Assembly: GCA_903831935.1 (NCBI GenBank)
Contig: CAIKZP010000053.1
Coordinates: 1 to 64,000 of the forward strand
Length of the DNA stretch: 64,000 nucleotides
DNA from: an uncultured Bacteroidota bacterium
Lineage (GTDB): Bacteria; Bacteroidota; Bacteroidia; Chitinophagales; Chitinophagaceae
Reading direction: 5' to 3'
The notes under the pieces were generated by a model, which was not told the origin of the DNA, searched no databases, and was given only the letters and a program-made list of their open reading frames with translations. Shown here piece after piece: positions 9,919-18,770 of this stretch (its first letter is position 1; the number at the start of each line of letters is the position of its first letter). Both the position numbers and the translations under genes were made by a program.

Positions 9919-10026
9919 ATATCATATTTAGCAATATCTTCAAAAAGGAATTACTTAATTGACAGTTTGCCATTTCAGAAATCATTGCACGATTCTTGTA
10001 TTGTTAAATTTATAAACTAGTTGTAC

Positions 10027-10317
10027 ATGAAAAAGTTCCAAGCGATCATTAAATTTACAATGGATGAACAGTTTATGTCATTCGTTCCACCCCATCGCAC
10101 CTATATTAATTATTTAATGAACAAGGGAACTATTGATAGCTATGCAGTAGCTATGGAATCTCAAACTTGTTGGATTACTATGAATGCTGAATCAAAAGCA
10201 GAGGCAGATAAATGCCTAGCAAAATCACCCCTCTACAAATACTGGACCTACGAAATAGAAGAACTTTTCGTGTATGATAGTCAACATTTACGGTTGCCTG
10301 CTTTGCAGTTGAATTGA
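10027..10317 (+). CDS. Small YciI-like dimeric alpha/beta-barrel protein
   Basis: A 96-residue protein ('MKKFQAIIKFTMDEQF...') whose length and pattern (beta strand, helix, repeated once) resemble YciI/muconolactone isomerase-like ferredoxin folds. I see no active-site signature. The ATG at 10027 is preferred to a TTG two codons earlier (10021). It has 108 bases of non-coding DNA before it and stands between two secreted-protein genes. The fold assignment is an inference from pattern only. Confidence 0.6.
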   Translation: MKKFQAIIKFTMDEQFMSFVPPHRTYINYLMNKGTIDSYAVAMESQTCWITMNAESKAEADKCLAKSPLYKYWTYEIEELFVYDSQHLRLPALQLN

Positions 10318-10630
10318 TATAATAACTACAAATAATAAAAGGGTACAATAAAGTTTAATTCATTAGCAAGTTTCTATCTATTAAATAACATGCAAGTGAA
10401 CACTATTTAAAATTATATGTGTAGTATTTAAAACAATTTCGTGTAGTACAAAAACTACATTTACGTAATAACCATATTAATACAATATGGCAATAGATCA
10501 ACTATAAATAATGATTAATCATAGTATTTATTACTTATTTATTGTATATTGTTATAAATTCTCTTACATAAACCAACCTGTATTTCCCATTAATTGGGTG
10601 CTTATTATAATATTTTAAAAATTGAATTAA
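10318..10630. other. 313-base AT-rich intergenic region with repeats
   Basis: No convincing open frame. It contains two direct copies of GTGTAGTA (10419-10426 and 10441-10448), exactly 22 bases apart. The second copy is part of an inverted repeat, TGTAGT-N6-ACTACA (10442-10459). A further dyad, CCATATT-N5-AATATGG, lies at 10472-10490. The region precedes the T9SS-sorted protein gene and is likely its control region. Confidence 0.55.
10419..10490 (+). promoter_or_regulatory. Candidate operator cluster upstream of the T9SS protein gene
   Basis: Direct repeats GTGTAGTA spaced 22 bases (two helical turns), an inverted repeat TGTAGT-N6-ACTACA and a dyad CCATATT-N5-AATATGG lie within 72 bases, 140-210 bases before the ATG at 10631. 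This is the arrangement expected of a multi-site operator; the regulator is unknown. Confidence 0.35.
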
Positions 10631-13600
10631 ATGAACCTGAAACTATCCCTAAGTTTTATTGTCGTTTGGTTTTTTACACAATCAAGTTTCGCACAAACAG
10701 CCAAAGTTCAAACTGGTCGTTTTGGACTAAAGTATACTTATGTTAGTACTACTACAAACGATTTAAGTATCGACAACTATCCTAACCACAAATTGAAAGT
10801 GGAAAATGTTTCCAATTTAAAACGTACTGATGTTACTGTAAGTTTTACAGGCACTAATGCAGATTTTTCTGTTCCACCCCTTTCTGGTGGCGGATTTGCC
10901 GTTTTTCCAAATGGTGGAAATATTAATTTAAGAGTGGGCGACACAACAGTTGTTCAAGGATGGTCAACTGGTTGGAATGAATGCTCTTGCTTAACAAATG
11001 GAAGCAATAGCAAATATGTTCGATACATTTTTTCAATGGATTCAACTTGGTACGGACCCGATGGCCTACCTGATGGAACTGTAACTATTTCAGATACTTT
11101 ATTTCAACCAGTAACAATTATTTCTTCTGCAAATGCAACATCGCAATTGCTTTCGTACATCATGCGAAATCCTAGCCAGCAATTAAAGGGGAAAGTGGTT
11201 ATTCCAGAATATATTTTAAGCACAACTAGTTTGTCTTATGCTAAAATTGCTACAAACGGGGCAAGTTGGAGTTTCTATCCGCCTAGTTCTAGTTATATAA
11301 CAACCACAGACAGTTTAAACAATCGATATATCAACTTCAATTTAACAGTAGATCCAAGAACAGATTATCGGCTTGAATTTGGCTTTACATCAACAAATAG
11401 TTCCTTATATATTCCACCTGTAAATATTGTAGTGACAGGATCAAGTTCTCAAACCGCACTTTTTGCAACTGCCTTGCCATATGGAAAAGCAATATTCTCT
11501 GTTGACTCTGTTGTTACCTATAACTCAAGTACTGGTTATTGGAGATCAGTTTTTGCTGATGGAGACAGTACTGTTACTGTTTTTCCAGGACAAGAAAATT
11601 GGTTTGGAACAACTACTACTGAAAAAAGGCTACACATGGGTGACAGCAAAATTATCAAGTATAAAGTAGACAATACCAACTATGGAACTCAATCCTGGGA
11701 ATACAAAGTTCCAACAGAAACTTGGGGAGGCGCCGTTAGTAAAGATGGCAAGTATGTTGTTTATATGATTAAGCAACGAGGTTTAGAAATGGGTTTAGAA
11801 AATGATCCGACCGTTGATTGGATAGGTGTATTAGATGGAACAAACGGCGCAAAACTTTGGACACTAAGGGGCGATTTAAATACCATGGTAGGAATGGAAG
11901 TAGGCATATCTTCAACTGGCACATATATTGCCGTTGGATCTACTGGAATAGGGCGTGTTACCTTATACAAGAACAATAGAACAAGCGGAACTTTACAATG
12001 GACTAACCCAGTTGATTTTGTTAACGGCAATACAGATATTGGTCAAGTTCGAAAATTAGTTTTCTCAGCAGATGATCAATATTTATATGTAGGTTCTGGT
12101 GATATGTATTTACGTAAATACCGTGTAAGTGATGGCGCATTAATTTGGAAATCATATATAGGTGGATGGCCTTTTGTAAATGGATTGGTTATTTCAAATG
12201 GATACATTTATACTGGAACTAAATCTAGAGATCGAACAATAATTAAAGAAACAGACGGATCAGTTGTATACTTATCGGAAGGGTTAGGATATGACGTAAC
12301 AGTAGCAAGTACTACTAATACACCAATATACGGATTTGGTGCTGGTGTTACAGAATTCACATCGGGCAGAATAATTGCTAGTATTGGTGGCAATGCGGTA
12401 AAGCATGCTATTTTAAATGGAAGTTTTGTTTTGATGGCTGATAGAACTGTGGATGTGTATTCTAAATTTGGCGGCCTACCACTAGCCTCTCGCTCAACAT
12501 ATATGGGAACAGGCAATGGCGAACAGAGTCAATCAGGATGGGCTTCATCAACAGGTGATAGAATTATGCTTACGGCCCGCGATTTAGTAAGTGGTATATT
12601 TCCAAGAAAAGGAATTGCATTTTATAGGGTCAATAAACAAATTAATAGATACCCTACCATTGATTCAATTAAATCTAAAAGTTTTGCCCAAGGCGATACA
12701 CTTCGATTTAAAATAACATATGCCGACTACAATGATTACAACACAGCAAACACATCACTTACAGTTAGTGCAACTAGTGCCACTACTGGTATAAATATAA
12801 TTGTACGTGGAGATTCCATTATTGTTTATGCATCTGCAGGATTTGCTGGTACGGGAACTATAAAAGTGAAAGTTTCAGAAACAACAACTACTGAAAATTT
12901 TCAAGTTTGGGAAAATGTACCCATTTCAGTAACAGGTACCTGTACTAGTCCTGCAGCACCAACTGCAAGTAATATTAGTTATTGCGCAAATGCAACAGCA
13001 ACTGCATTAACTGCTACAGCACCAGCAGGTTCAACACTTTTATGGTACACAGCAGCAACTGGCGGAACAGGATCTGCAACAGCCCCTACTCCATTAACTA
13101 CTACAGCAGGGATTACAAAATATTATGCAAGTGCCACCATTGGAGGCTTTTGCGAAAGCACTACCAGAACCGAAATTTCAGTAACTATCAATGCAGTGCC
13201 TGCTAAACCAACAATTACAAAAGATGTAAGTGGCAACTTATTATCAAGTGCTACAAGTGGCAATCAATGGTATTTATCAGGCGTTGCCATATCTGGAGCA
13301 ACAGGTACAAGTTATAAGCCAAGCGCAGATGGAATTATATCAGTAAAAGTTACACAAAATGGATGCGTAAGTATTGTGTCTGACAATTTCACTTATGTAA
13401 TAACTGCTATTGCAAATTTTGAAAATGGTCAATACATTAAGTTCTATCCAAATCCTGTTCAGAATGAATTGAAAATAAATTTCAACCTAATTGGCCAATC
13501 AAATATTTCAATTAAAATTTTTAACAACACTGGTAAATTAATACTAGCAAATGATAAAATAAGTTCTGGAGCAAACATTAACTTAAAGTCTTTAATAATT

Positions 13601-13672
13601 GGCACATATATTGTTCAGGTTCAAGACAAGAATGGAAAATTAGTTTTTACCGATAAACTAATTAAAGAATAA
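10631..13672 (+). CDS. Large secreted protein with type IX sorting domain
   Basis: A 1013-residue exported protein. Order: signal peptide (about residues 1-22, ending 'SSFAQ'); an N-terminal beta-rich, immunoglobulin-like part (to about 330); a PQQ/WD-like beta-propeller region (about 350-670, e.g. 'VDWIGVLDGTNGAKLWTL'); an Ig-like stretch rich in Thr, Ala and Ser (about 770-930, 'LLWYTAATGGTGSATA'); and a C-terminal type IX sorting domain (from about 940, 'FYPNPVQNELKINF' ... 'GTYIVQVQDKNGKLVF'). The protein should cross the outer membrane through the Por secretion system and be attached to the cell surface or released. Ligand or substrate unknown. The CAP-domain gene follows after 41 bases. 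Confidence 0.85.
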   Translation: MNLKLSLSFIVVWFFTQSSFAQTAKVQTGRFGLKYTYVSTTTNDLSIDNYPNHKLKVENVSNLKRTDVTVSFTGTNADFSVPPLSGGGFAVFPNGGNINLRVGDTTVVQGWSTGWNECSCLTNGSNSKYVRYIFSMDSTWYGPDGLPDGTVTISDTLFQPVTIISSANATSQLLSYIMRNPSQQLKGKVVIPEYILSTTSLSYAKIATNGASWSFYPPSSSYITTTDSLNNRYINFNLTVDPRTDYRLEFGFTSTNSSLYIPPVNIVVTGSSSQTALFATALPYGKAIFSVDSVVTYNSSTGYWRSVFADGDSTVTVFPGQENWFGTTTTEKRLHMGDSKIIKYKVDNTNYGTQSWEYKVPTETWGGAVSKDGKYVVYMIKQRGLEMGLENDPTVDWIGVLDGTNGAKLWTLRGDLNTMVGMEVGISSTGTYIAVGSTGIGRVTLYKNNRTSGTLQWTNPVDFVNGNTDIGQVRKLVFSADDQYLYVGSGDMYLRKYRVSDGALIWKSYIGGWPFVNGLVISNGYIYTGTKSRDRTIIKETDGSVVYLSEGLGYDVTVASTTNTPIYGFGAGVTEFTSGRIIASIGGNAVKHAILNGSFVLMADRTVDVYSKFGGLPLASRSTYMGTGNGEQSQSGWASSTGDRIMLTARDLVSGIFPRKGIAFYRVNKQINRYPTIDSIKSKSFAQGDTLRFKITYADYNDYNTANTSLTVSATSATTGINIIVRGDSIIVYASAGFAGTGTIKVKVSETTTTENFQVWENVPISVTGTCTSPAAPTASNISYCANATATALTATAPAGSTLLWYTAATGGTGSATAPTPLTTTAGITKYYASATIGGFCESTTRTEISVTINAVPAKPTITKDVSGNLLSSATSGNQWYLSGVAISGATGTSYKPSADGIISVKVTQNGCVSIVSDNFTYVITAIANFENGQYIKFYPNPVQNELKINFNLIGQSNISIKIFNNTGKLILANDKISSGANINLKSLIIGTYIVQVQDKNGKLVFTDKLIKE

Positions 13673-13713
13673 TTAGTATTAGTTAAAACTTATAAAACCA
13701 TTTTGATCTTTAC

Positions 13714-14265
13714 ATGAAAGCAATAAAAATAGGTTGTTTATTAATATTAGTAATTGTATTTGCAAGTTTTCAAGTTGATGAATACAAAGCATCTAATGAT
13801 GAAATTGAATTATGTAGAATGATTAATGAATATAGAAAATCATTGAATCTACCAGAAATTCCATTGTCAAATAAGCTAACTAAGGTTGCAAAAATTCACT
13901 GCAAAGATTTATATGATAATTTTGTTAGAGGAAGTTCTGAGTGTAATGAACACTCTTGGTCAGATAAAGGGATTTGGACGCCAGTTTGCTATACGCCAGA
14001 CCACAAGCAAGCTTCAGGCATGTGGAATAAACCAAAAGAAATAGCCAATTATTTAAGTCCAGGCTATGAAATTGAACACAATCATTCACCAAAAGACAAT
14101 TTGTGCAACCCTATATGTGCATTAAATGGATGGAAGAATTCAGCTGGTCATAATAGTGTAATGACAAACCAAGGTAAATGGAAAAATATCAAGTTTAAAG
14201 CATTGGGTGTGGGTATTTACAAGGGATATGCTTGCGTGTGGTTTGGCGAATTGGAGGATAAATAA
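13714..14265 (+). CDS. CAP-domain (SCP/PR-1-like) protein
   Basis: A 183-residue exported protein with an N-terminal hydrophobic segment ('IGCLLILVIVFASF'). The body matches the CAP superfamily: 'LCRMINEYRKSLNLPEI', a His in 'CNEHSWSD', a following acidic/His segment ('GYEIEHNH') and 'GWKNSAGHNSVM'. These His and Glu residues line the usual CAP cleft. Several cysteines suggest disulfides in the periplasm or outside. Roles of bacterial CAP proteins are mostly unknown. It is probably co-transcribed with, or at least follows, the T9SS-sorted protein 41 bases upstream. Confidence 0.75.
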   Translation: MKAIKIGCLLILVIVFASFQVDEYKASNDEIELCRMINEYRKSLNLPEIPLSNKLTKVAKIHCKDLYDNFVRGSSECNEHSWSDKGIWTPVCYTPDHKQASGMWNKPKEIANYLSPGYEIEHNHSPKDNLCNPICALNGWKNSAGHNSVMTNQGKWKNIKFKALGVGIYKGYACVWFGELEDK

Positions 14266-14303
14266 TTTTTAATGTAATGAGTTGGATGTATATTTTTAAA
14301 TTA

Positions 14304-14331
14304 AAGGCAGCAGTTAAAAAACTACTGCCTT
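14304..14331. terminator. Hairpin terminator between convergent genes
   Basis: Arms AAGGCAGCAGTT (14304-14315) and AACTACTGCCTT (14320-14331) pair over 12 positions around a four-base loop. The one non-Watson-Crick position is a G-U wobble only in the minus-strand RNA, so it may serve the SulP-carbonic anhydrase gene better than the CAP gene. T-rich sequence flanks both sides. Confidence 0.55.
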
Positions 14332-14343
14332 ATTTATTAAAAA

Positions 14344-16518
14344 CTAATCAAACAAATTAACAACCCCTGTTTCTACATTATACAATCCTCCTATAATTTT
14401 TACTACTCCTTTGTTTTCTAAATCGGCAATAATGCTACTTTCTGCTCTTATGCGTGCAATAGTTAATAGCACATTTAATGCTGTAACATTATTTACAAAT
14501 GTTTCATTTGAGCCGTTCCGATTTTCTATTGTAGTTGATTCTTTTTCAATGGCGGGTTTAACTTTTTGTAAAAGGGTTGTCAGGTGATTTAATTTAACAT
14601 CATTACAAGCACCAATAATAGCGCCACATTTAGTATGACCTAATACTACTACTAATTTTACACCTACTAACTGTGTAGCAAATTCCATACTACCCAGTAT
14701 GTCTTTATTTAAAATATTGCCAGCAATTCGAACACTAAAAATATCTCCTAATCCTAAATCGAATATATGCTCAGTTGTGGTTCTACTGTCTATACAACTT
14801 AGTACAATTGCTAATGGGTTCTGACCAAATGAAGTAGCATTAACCTGGTGTTTTAAATATTTTTCATTTCTAATACCCGATACAAATCGTTGATTACCCT
14901 TTTTTAAAATTTCTACAATATCATCGGGTTGCATTTTTTGTTGTGTTTCTTTATCTAACACATTAACAAATTGAATATGGTCATCTAGCTGATACTGTTC
15001 TTTTAATCCAAGAATATTTAGTTTAATGCCTTTTTCTTTAGATATTGTTTGTTTAAAATCAGTAATAATTTCTAATATATCACTATCTATAAAATCGGTA
15101 TTACTTGCATCAATAATAATTTTTGAATCATTGGGAATACTCCATAAAGTATCTTTTATAGATGCTTTATTTAAGAACGACACTTGATTTGGCAATTCCA
15201 TTCTTACTATTTCATCTATATGTAATGTTTCCTTTTGTAGTACAAACGGATTTTTAAAATTGCTTTTAAGTAAATAAAATATACTAACCGCTAACCCTAT
15301 TAAAACACCCATTAATAAATCTGTAAAAACAATAGCTAAAATTGTTACTACAAATGGAATAAACTGATTCAACCCTTTTTTATACATATCTCTAAACAAC
15401 GATACCTTAGTTAATTTATAGCCTGTTAAAATTAAAATAGACGCTAATGAGGCCAATGGTATTAAGTTGATTATAGGACTTAAAAGTATCAGACTTATTA
15501 ATAAAAACAACCCATGTAAAATAGTAGATACTTTAGAAGCTGCTCCTGCATTTATATTTACTGAACTTCTTACAATAACAGAGGTAATAGGTATCCCCCC
15601 AATTAAACCAGACAAAATATTACCTATACCTTGAGCAAATAATTCTCTATTTGGCGACGCTTGTCTTTTATGAGGATCAATATTCTCTACTGCTTCTAGG
15701 TTAAGTAAAGTTTCAAGCGACGCTACTATAGCAATTGTAAATGCAACAACCCAAACTTGATAATTAGCAATCCCTGAAAAATTAGGAAAAGTTAATAATG
15801 ATTGGACCCCATCAAATTTTGGAATATGTACCAAATGGGAAGTTTCAATAGCAAATGAAGGGAAATAATAAATAAAAAAAGCATTACATACAACTCCTAG
15901 TATAACTACAAAAAGTGAAACTGGTATAATTTTAATGCTCTTTATAGAAATTTTATCCCAATAAATTAAAACCAACATAGATAAAATGGCGATAACTACA
16001 GAACCCCAAGAAAAATAATTTACAATACTTAATAATTCAGAAAATGTATTTTCACCATCTTGTTGAAAAAATGTAAAATCATTTTCTACATCTTTATCAA
16101 TACCAAAAGCATGTGGAATTTGCTTTAAAATTAATATTAGCCCAATTGCCGCTAGTAAGCCCTTAATAACATTAGATGGTATATAGTTTGCAATAAATCC
16201 TGCTTTTGCAATACCCATTACAACTTGTAATACACCTGCAATAACAACTGCTAATAAAAAGGTTTCAAAACTACCCAATTGCATTATTGACGATAATACT
16301 ACAGCCGCTAATCCAGCAGCAGGGCCACTTACACTAGTATGAGACTGACTTAAAAAACCTACTACAATGCCTCCGATGATTCCTGAAATTAAACCCGATA
16401 ACAAAGGTGCACCACTTGCTAATGCAACGCCCAAACACAAAGGAAGTGCTACTAAAAAAACAACTAAACTTGCAGGAAAATCCTGCTTAATATTTAACAA
16501 TAATTTCTTTTGATTCAT
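14344..16518 (-). CDS. SulP anion transporter fused to beta-carbonic anhydrase
   Basis: A 724-residue fusion. Residues about 10-425 form the SulP membrane domain ('PASLVVFLVALPLCLGVALA', 'SVSGPAAGLAAVV'). A STAS domain follows (about 435-530), and the last 190 residues are a beta-class carbonic anhydrase. Its zinc ligands are seen as 'SCIDSR' (Cys, Asp, Arg) and 'GHTKCGA' (His, Cys). The likely role is bicarbonate transport coupled to CO2 hydration at the inner membrane; the transported ion is inferred. I use the ATG at 16518 rather than a TTG six codons upstream. A nested inverted-repeat block lies just before the start (16533-16578). Confidence 0.9.
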   Translation of the reverse strand: MNQKKLLLNIKQDFPASLVVFLVALPLCLGVALASGAPLLSGLISGIIGGIVVGFLSQSHTSVSGPAAGLAAVVLSSIMQLGSFETFLLAVVIAGVLQVVMGIAKAGFIANYIPSNVIKGLLAAIGLILILKQIPHAFGIDKDVENDFTFFQQDGENTFSELLSIVNYFSWGSVVIAILSMLVLIYWDKISIKSIKIIPVSLFVVILGVVCNAFFIYYFPSFAIETSHLVHIPKFDGVQSLLTFPNFSGIANYQVWVVAFTIAIVASLETLLNLEAVENIDPHKRQASPNRELFAQGIGNILSGLIGGIPITSVIVRSSVNINAGAASKVSTILHGLFLLISLILLSPIINLIPLASLASILILTGYKLTKVSLFRDMYKKGLNQFIPFVVTILAIVFTDLLMGVLIGLAVSIFYLLKSNFKNPFVLQKETLHIDEIVRMELPNQVSFLNKASIKDTLWSIPNDSKIIIDASNTDFIDSDILEIITDFKQTISKEKGIKLNILGLKEQYQLDDHIQFVNVLDKETQQKMQPDDIVEILKKGNQRFVSGIRNEKYLKHQVNATSFGQNPLAIVLSCIDSRTTTEHIFDLGLGDIFSVRIAGNILNKDILGSMEFATQLVGVKLVVVLGHTKCGAIIGACNDVKLNHLTTLLQKVKPAIEKESTTIENRNGSNETFVNNVTALNVLLTIARIRAESSIIADLENKGVVKIIGGLYNVETGVVNLFD

Positions 16519-16532
16519 ACTATGTATTTTGT

Positions 16533-16578
16533 GCAATAACTATATATCTGGCAATAGATATATTGCCAATAGTATTGC
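16533..16578 (-). promoter_or_regulatory. Nested GCAATA half-sites upstream of the SulP-CA gene
   Basis: Two forward GCAATA copies (16533-16538, 16551-16556) and inverted copies at 16562-16568 (ATTGCCA) and 16573-16578 (TATTGC) make an outer and an inner dyad. The inner one is TGGCAAT-N6-ATTGCCA (16549-16568). The block lies 15-60 bases before the ATG at 16518. This looks like an operator; another GCCAATAG copy occurs at 16626-16633. Confidence 0.45.
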
Positions 16579-16634
16579 TACTTAATGCTAATAAATTTTA
16601 ATAATTGAAATTTGACAGTTTTAATGCCAATAGA

Positions 16635-16970
16635 CTAGGAAAGTAAATACGAAAATTCTGGAGGCTGTAGAATTGTATCTGTATCAGGATGCATTTTCAA
16701 TACATCATTAGGGATGATAAATTTCTTATTATCCAATAAAATAAAAGATCCTTGATGAAAAAAACAATTGTTTGAACAATCTTTCTCTTGGTCGTTTAAA
16801 TTGTCTTTCATTTCTTTTTGAGACGCGTCTTCTTCTTGTTTGGAATTATCGTTTATCACTTTATTTAAGTCCATCTTTAATGAATGTCCATAAAAATTGT
16901 AGCATTCAATAATATTTAAATGGCTTACACTGATAACAATCAATAAAAATATGGTAAAGGAGTATTTCAA
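16635..16970 (-). CDS. Small secreted protein of unknown function
   Basis: A 111-residue frame that begins with TTG (an in-frame stop lies two codons upstream, so no earlier ATG exists). Residues 1-22 form a plausible signal peptide ('MKYSFTIFLLIVISVSHL'). The remainder is charged (Lys/Asp/Glu-rich, 40-75) and has a cysteine pair 'DCSNNCFF' and a C-terminal 'LQPPEF'. No family is recognised. Confidence is limited by the unusual start codon and small size; the signal peptide is the best argument that it is real. Confidence 0.45.
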   Translation of the reverse strand: MKYSFTIFLLIVISVSHLNIIECYNFYGHSLKMDLNKVINDNSKQEEDASQKEMKDNLNDQEKDCSNNCFFHQGSFILLDNKKFIIPNDVLKMHPDTDTILQPPEFSYLLS

Positions 16971-17061
16971 CGCTTAAAAATAGGTCTAGAAAATAATATG
17001 ATTCGTTAAAATTATTTTAACAACCATGTTATTAGTAAAAACACATCCCATATCCCCTACT

Positions 17062-18306
17062 TTATTTAAAATGAAACAACAACGGAAATAGAAATGTTAC
17101 TAGTCCTGTCCAGATGCCATAAATGGGTAGAAATGATGCAATACTTATTTCAACTGCCTCAACTTCGGCTCTATCCCTATTGATCATAAATAATTTATGC
17201 GAAACCAATAATAGGTTTATAAATATCAATATGTTCCCTCCTAGCACAGCTAATCTATTAGGGGTAAATCCCCACTGCATTATTCGAAAACTAATTGCAG
17301 AAAGCGCTATACTGTTTATTATGATGGTTAAAATAGATAGCCCAAATAATAATAATAAACTGAATTTAGTTTTCGACGTTTTGCTTGTTTCAGCAACTGA
17401 AAATAATATTAATGCTAGTACCCCAATTAACAATGCATTAAAAACTAGCAATAAATTCCTATCATTATATGGATATTTTCCGGTGTAAATAACCGCACAT
17501 AAATAAATGAATAGATTTAAAAAAACTAATGGTGCAAATATTTTAGCAATAATTGGAGATACTTTGCTAATTAGTTGCGGATTGCTTTGAATTAAATAGG
17601 TACCTACAATAGGAATGGCTGCAGCCCCCCATATAGCAATATGCTGAAAATAAAATTTTGCAATATCAAGACCAATCAGTACAAATAAGCCAAGCGTAAT
17701 AACACTAAACAACATACAAGATAAAAACATAATGGCACATATCACTACCAGATCTCCATTAAATTTTAAAAAATCAATTCTCTTTTGGCTATCGCTGTAT
17801 GTATTGCCTAAAAAAGCATATCCTAATACGGCCCATAAAAAAAGTGGCAAATGAATCTGTGCTAATACAATTGAATTGCTTTTGATATTGTAGGGTAATA
17901 AATTAATATAAACAACCGAAATTAAAATGGCTAATGCCGGAAAAAGAAATTTGTTTAGTGCTAATTTTTGGCTTGTAATAAAATAAAAGCTTAAAAAAGG
18001 AAACACAATAAATGCTATGTTTTTAGAGAAAAATCTTTCTTCATTAATTCCTGTTATATTAGGAATATTGGCTACAAGACCTGCAAGTAAAGCGATGACT
18101 AGAACAAATAACAATTCTTTTTTTGAGCCAAATGATTTTTTTTCAGTTTCAAAGTTCAATCGCTCATTCCAATATTGTAGAACCAACAGATTTTGATATT
18201 CTGGATATAGTTGATTGAATTCTTTTTTAAAACTGGCTTTATTTTCCCTGTACAATTTTTCAAGTTGAGAGGGATTATTGAGGTTGTTTATGATTTTGTT
18301 TTTCAT
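17062..18306 (-). CDS. DUF4153-like polytopic membrane protein
   Basis: A 414-residue protein with a soluble N-terminal stretch of about 65 residues and then around ten hydrophobic segments, e.g. 'ELLFVLVIALLAGLVANIP' and 'LVVICAIMFLSCMLFSVITL'. The pattern, including a strongly basic/charged N-terminus and a C-terminal membrane helix, resembles DUF4153 proteins. Function is unknown. It is followed downstream by the small secreted unknown and the SulP fusion on the same strand, but the gaps (about 90 and 115 bases) leave co-transcription uncertain. Confidence 0.65.
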   Translation of the reverse strand: MKNKIINNLNNPSQLEKLYRENKASFKKEFNQLYPEYQNLLVLQYWNERLNFETEKKSFGSKKELLFVLVIALLAGLVANIPNITGINEERFFSKNIAFIVFPFLSFYFITSQKLALNKFLFPALAILISVVYINLLPYNIKSNSIVLAQIHLPLFLWAVLGYAFLGNTYSDSQKRIDFLKFNGDLVVICAIMFLSCMLFSVITLGLFVLIGLDIAKFYFQHIAIWGAAAIPIVGTYLIQSNPQLISKVSPIIAKIFAPLVFLNLFIYLCAVIYTGKYPYNDRNLLLVFNALLIGVLALILFSVAETSKTSKTKFSLLLLFGLSILTIIINSIALSAISFRIMQWGFTPNRLAVLGGNILIFINLLLVSHKLFMINRDRAEVEAVEISIASFLPIYGIWTGLVTFLFPLLFHFK

Positions 18307-18510
18307 TTTATCTACTTTAGATTAAATCAGAATTAATTAAAATGTATGATAAATTTTACATGATCCTAATTACATTACTAATTTAAGCTAATTATAGTAG
18401 GCTATTTGCAAAAAATAAAGATTTATATATCAAATTCTTATAGGGGCTTAAATTCCTTTAACTCTCTTAATGGATTGAAAAACTAAATAATGCCTTGATT
18501 TTACTGCATA

Positions 18511-18541
18511 AAAAAAGGGTTCCAAATAAATGAAACCCTTT
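18511..18541 (-). terminator. Rho-independent terminator of tRNA-Val
   Basis: On the minus strand an 11-bp stem (arms 18514-18524 and 18531-18541, one G-U wobble) with a six-base loop is followed by a run of U residues (18511-18516 side). It lies 10 bases after the tRNA 3' end. Confidence 0.75.
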
Positions 18542-18550
18542 CTTACTCTG

Positions 18551-18625
18551 TGGGAGCACACGGGTTCGAACCGCGGACCCTCTGCTTGTAAGGCAGATGC
18601 TCTAAACCAGCTGAGCTATGCTCCC
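18551..18625 (-). tRNA. tRNA-Val (anticodon UAC)
   Basis: A 75-nt cloverleaf: acceptor GGGAGCA/TGCTCCC, D-stem GCTC/GAGC, anticodon stem TCTGC/GCAGA with loop CTTACAA (anticodon TAC at loop positions 3-5), T-stem CGCGG/CCGTG with the TTCGAAC loop. The discriminator base is A; the CCA end is not encoded. It reads GUA and related Val codons. A hairpin terminator follows at once. Confidence 0.95.
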
Positions 18626-18758
18626 TTTGTTTGTTTGGGAGTGCAAAAATAGGGCCTAGAACATAATCACCAAATTTTTTTTTATGCTTTTGCTCAAATC
18701 TGTTCCCAAATACATAATTAATTGGCAGTTTTTGCGTTTTAGAATCCAATCCAACTAC

Positions 18759-18766
18759 TAACTTTA
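18759..18766 (+). promoter_or_regulatory. -7-like box immediately before clpS
   Basis: TAACTTTA (one base off TAnnTTTG) ends four bases before the clpS ATG at 18771. A TTTG lies 24 bases upstream (18731-18734). If used, the clpS transcript would be leaderless or nearly so. Confidence 0.35.
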
Positions 18767-18770
18767 CATT

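Noticed and set aside
12208..12516. A 102-residue minus-strand open frame
   Set aside because: Antisense to the propeller part of the T9SS-sorted protein; composition is that of a shadow frame.
13000..13390. Possible tandem DNA repeat in the Ig-like part of the T9SS protein
   Set aside because: The Thr/Ala-rich coding is low in complexity but I see no exact repeat unit.
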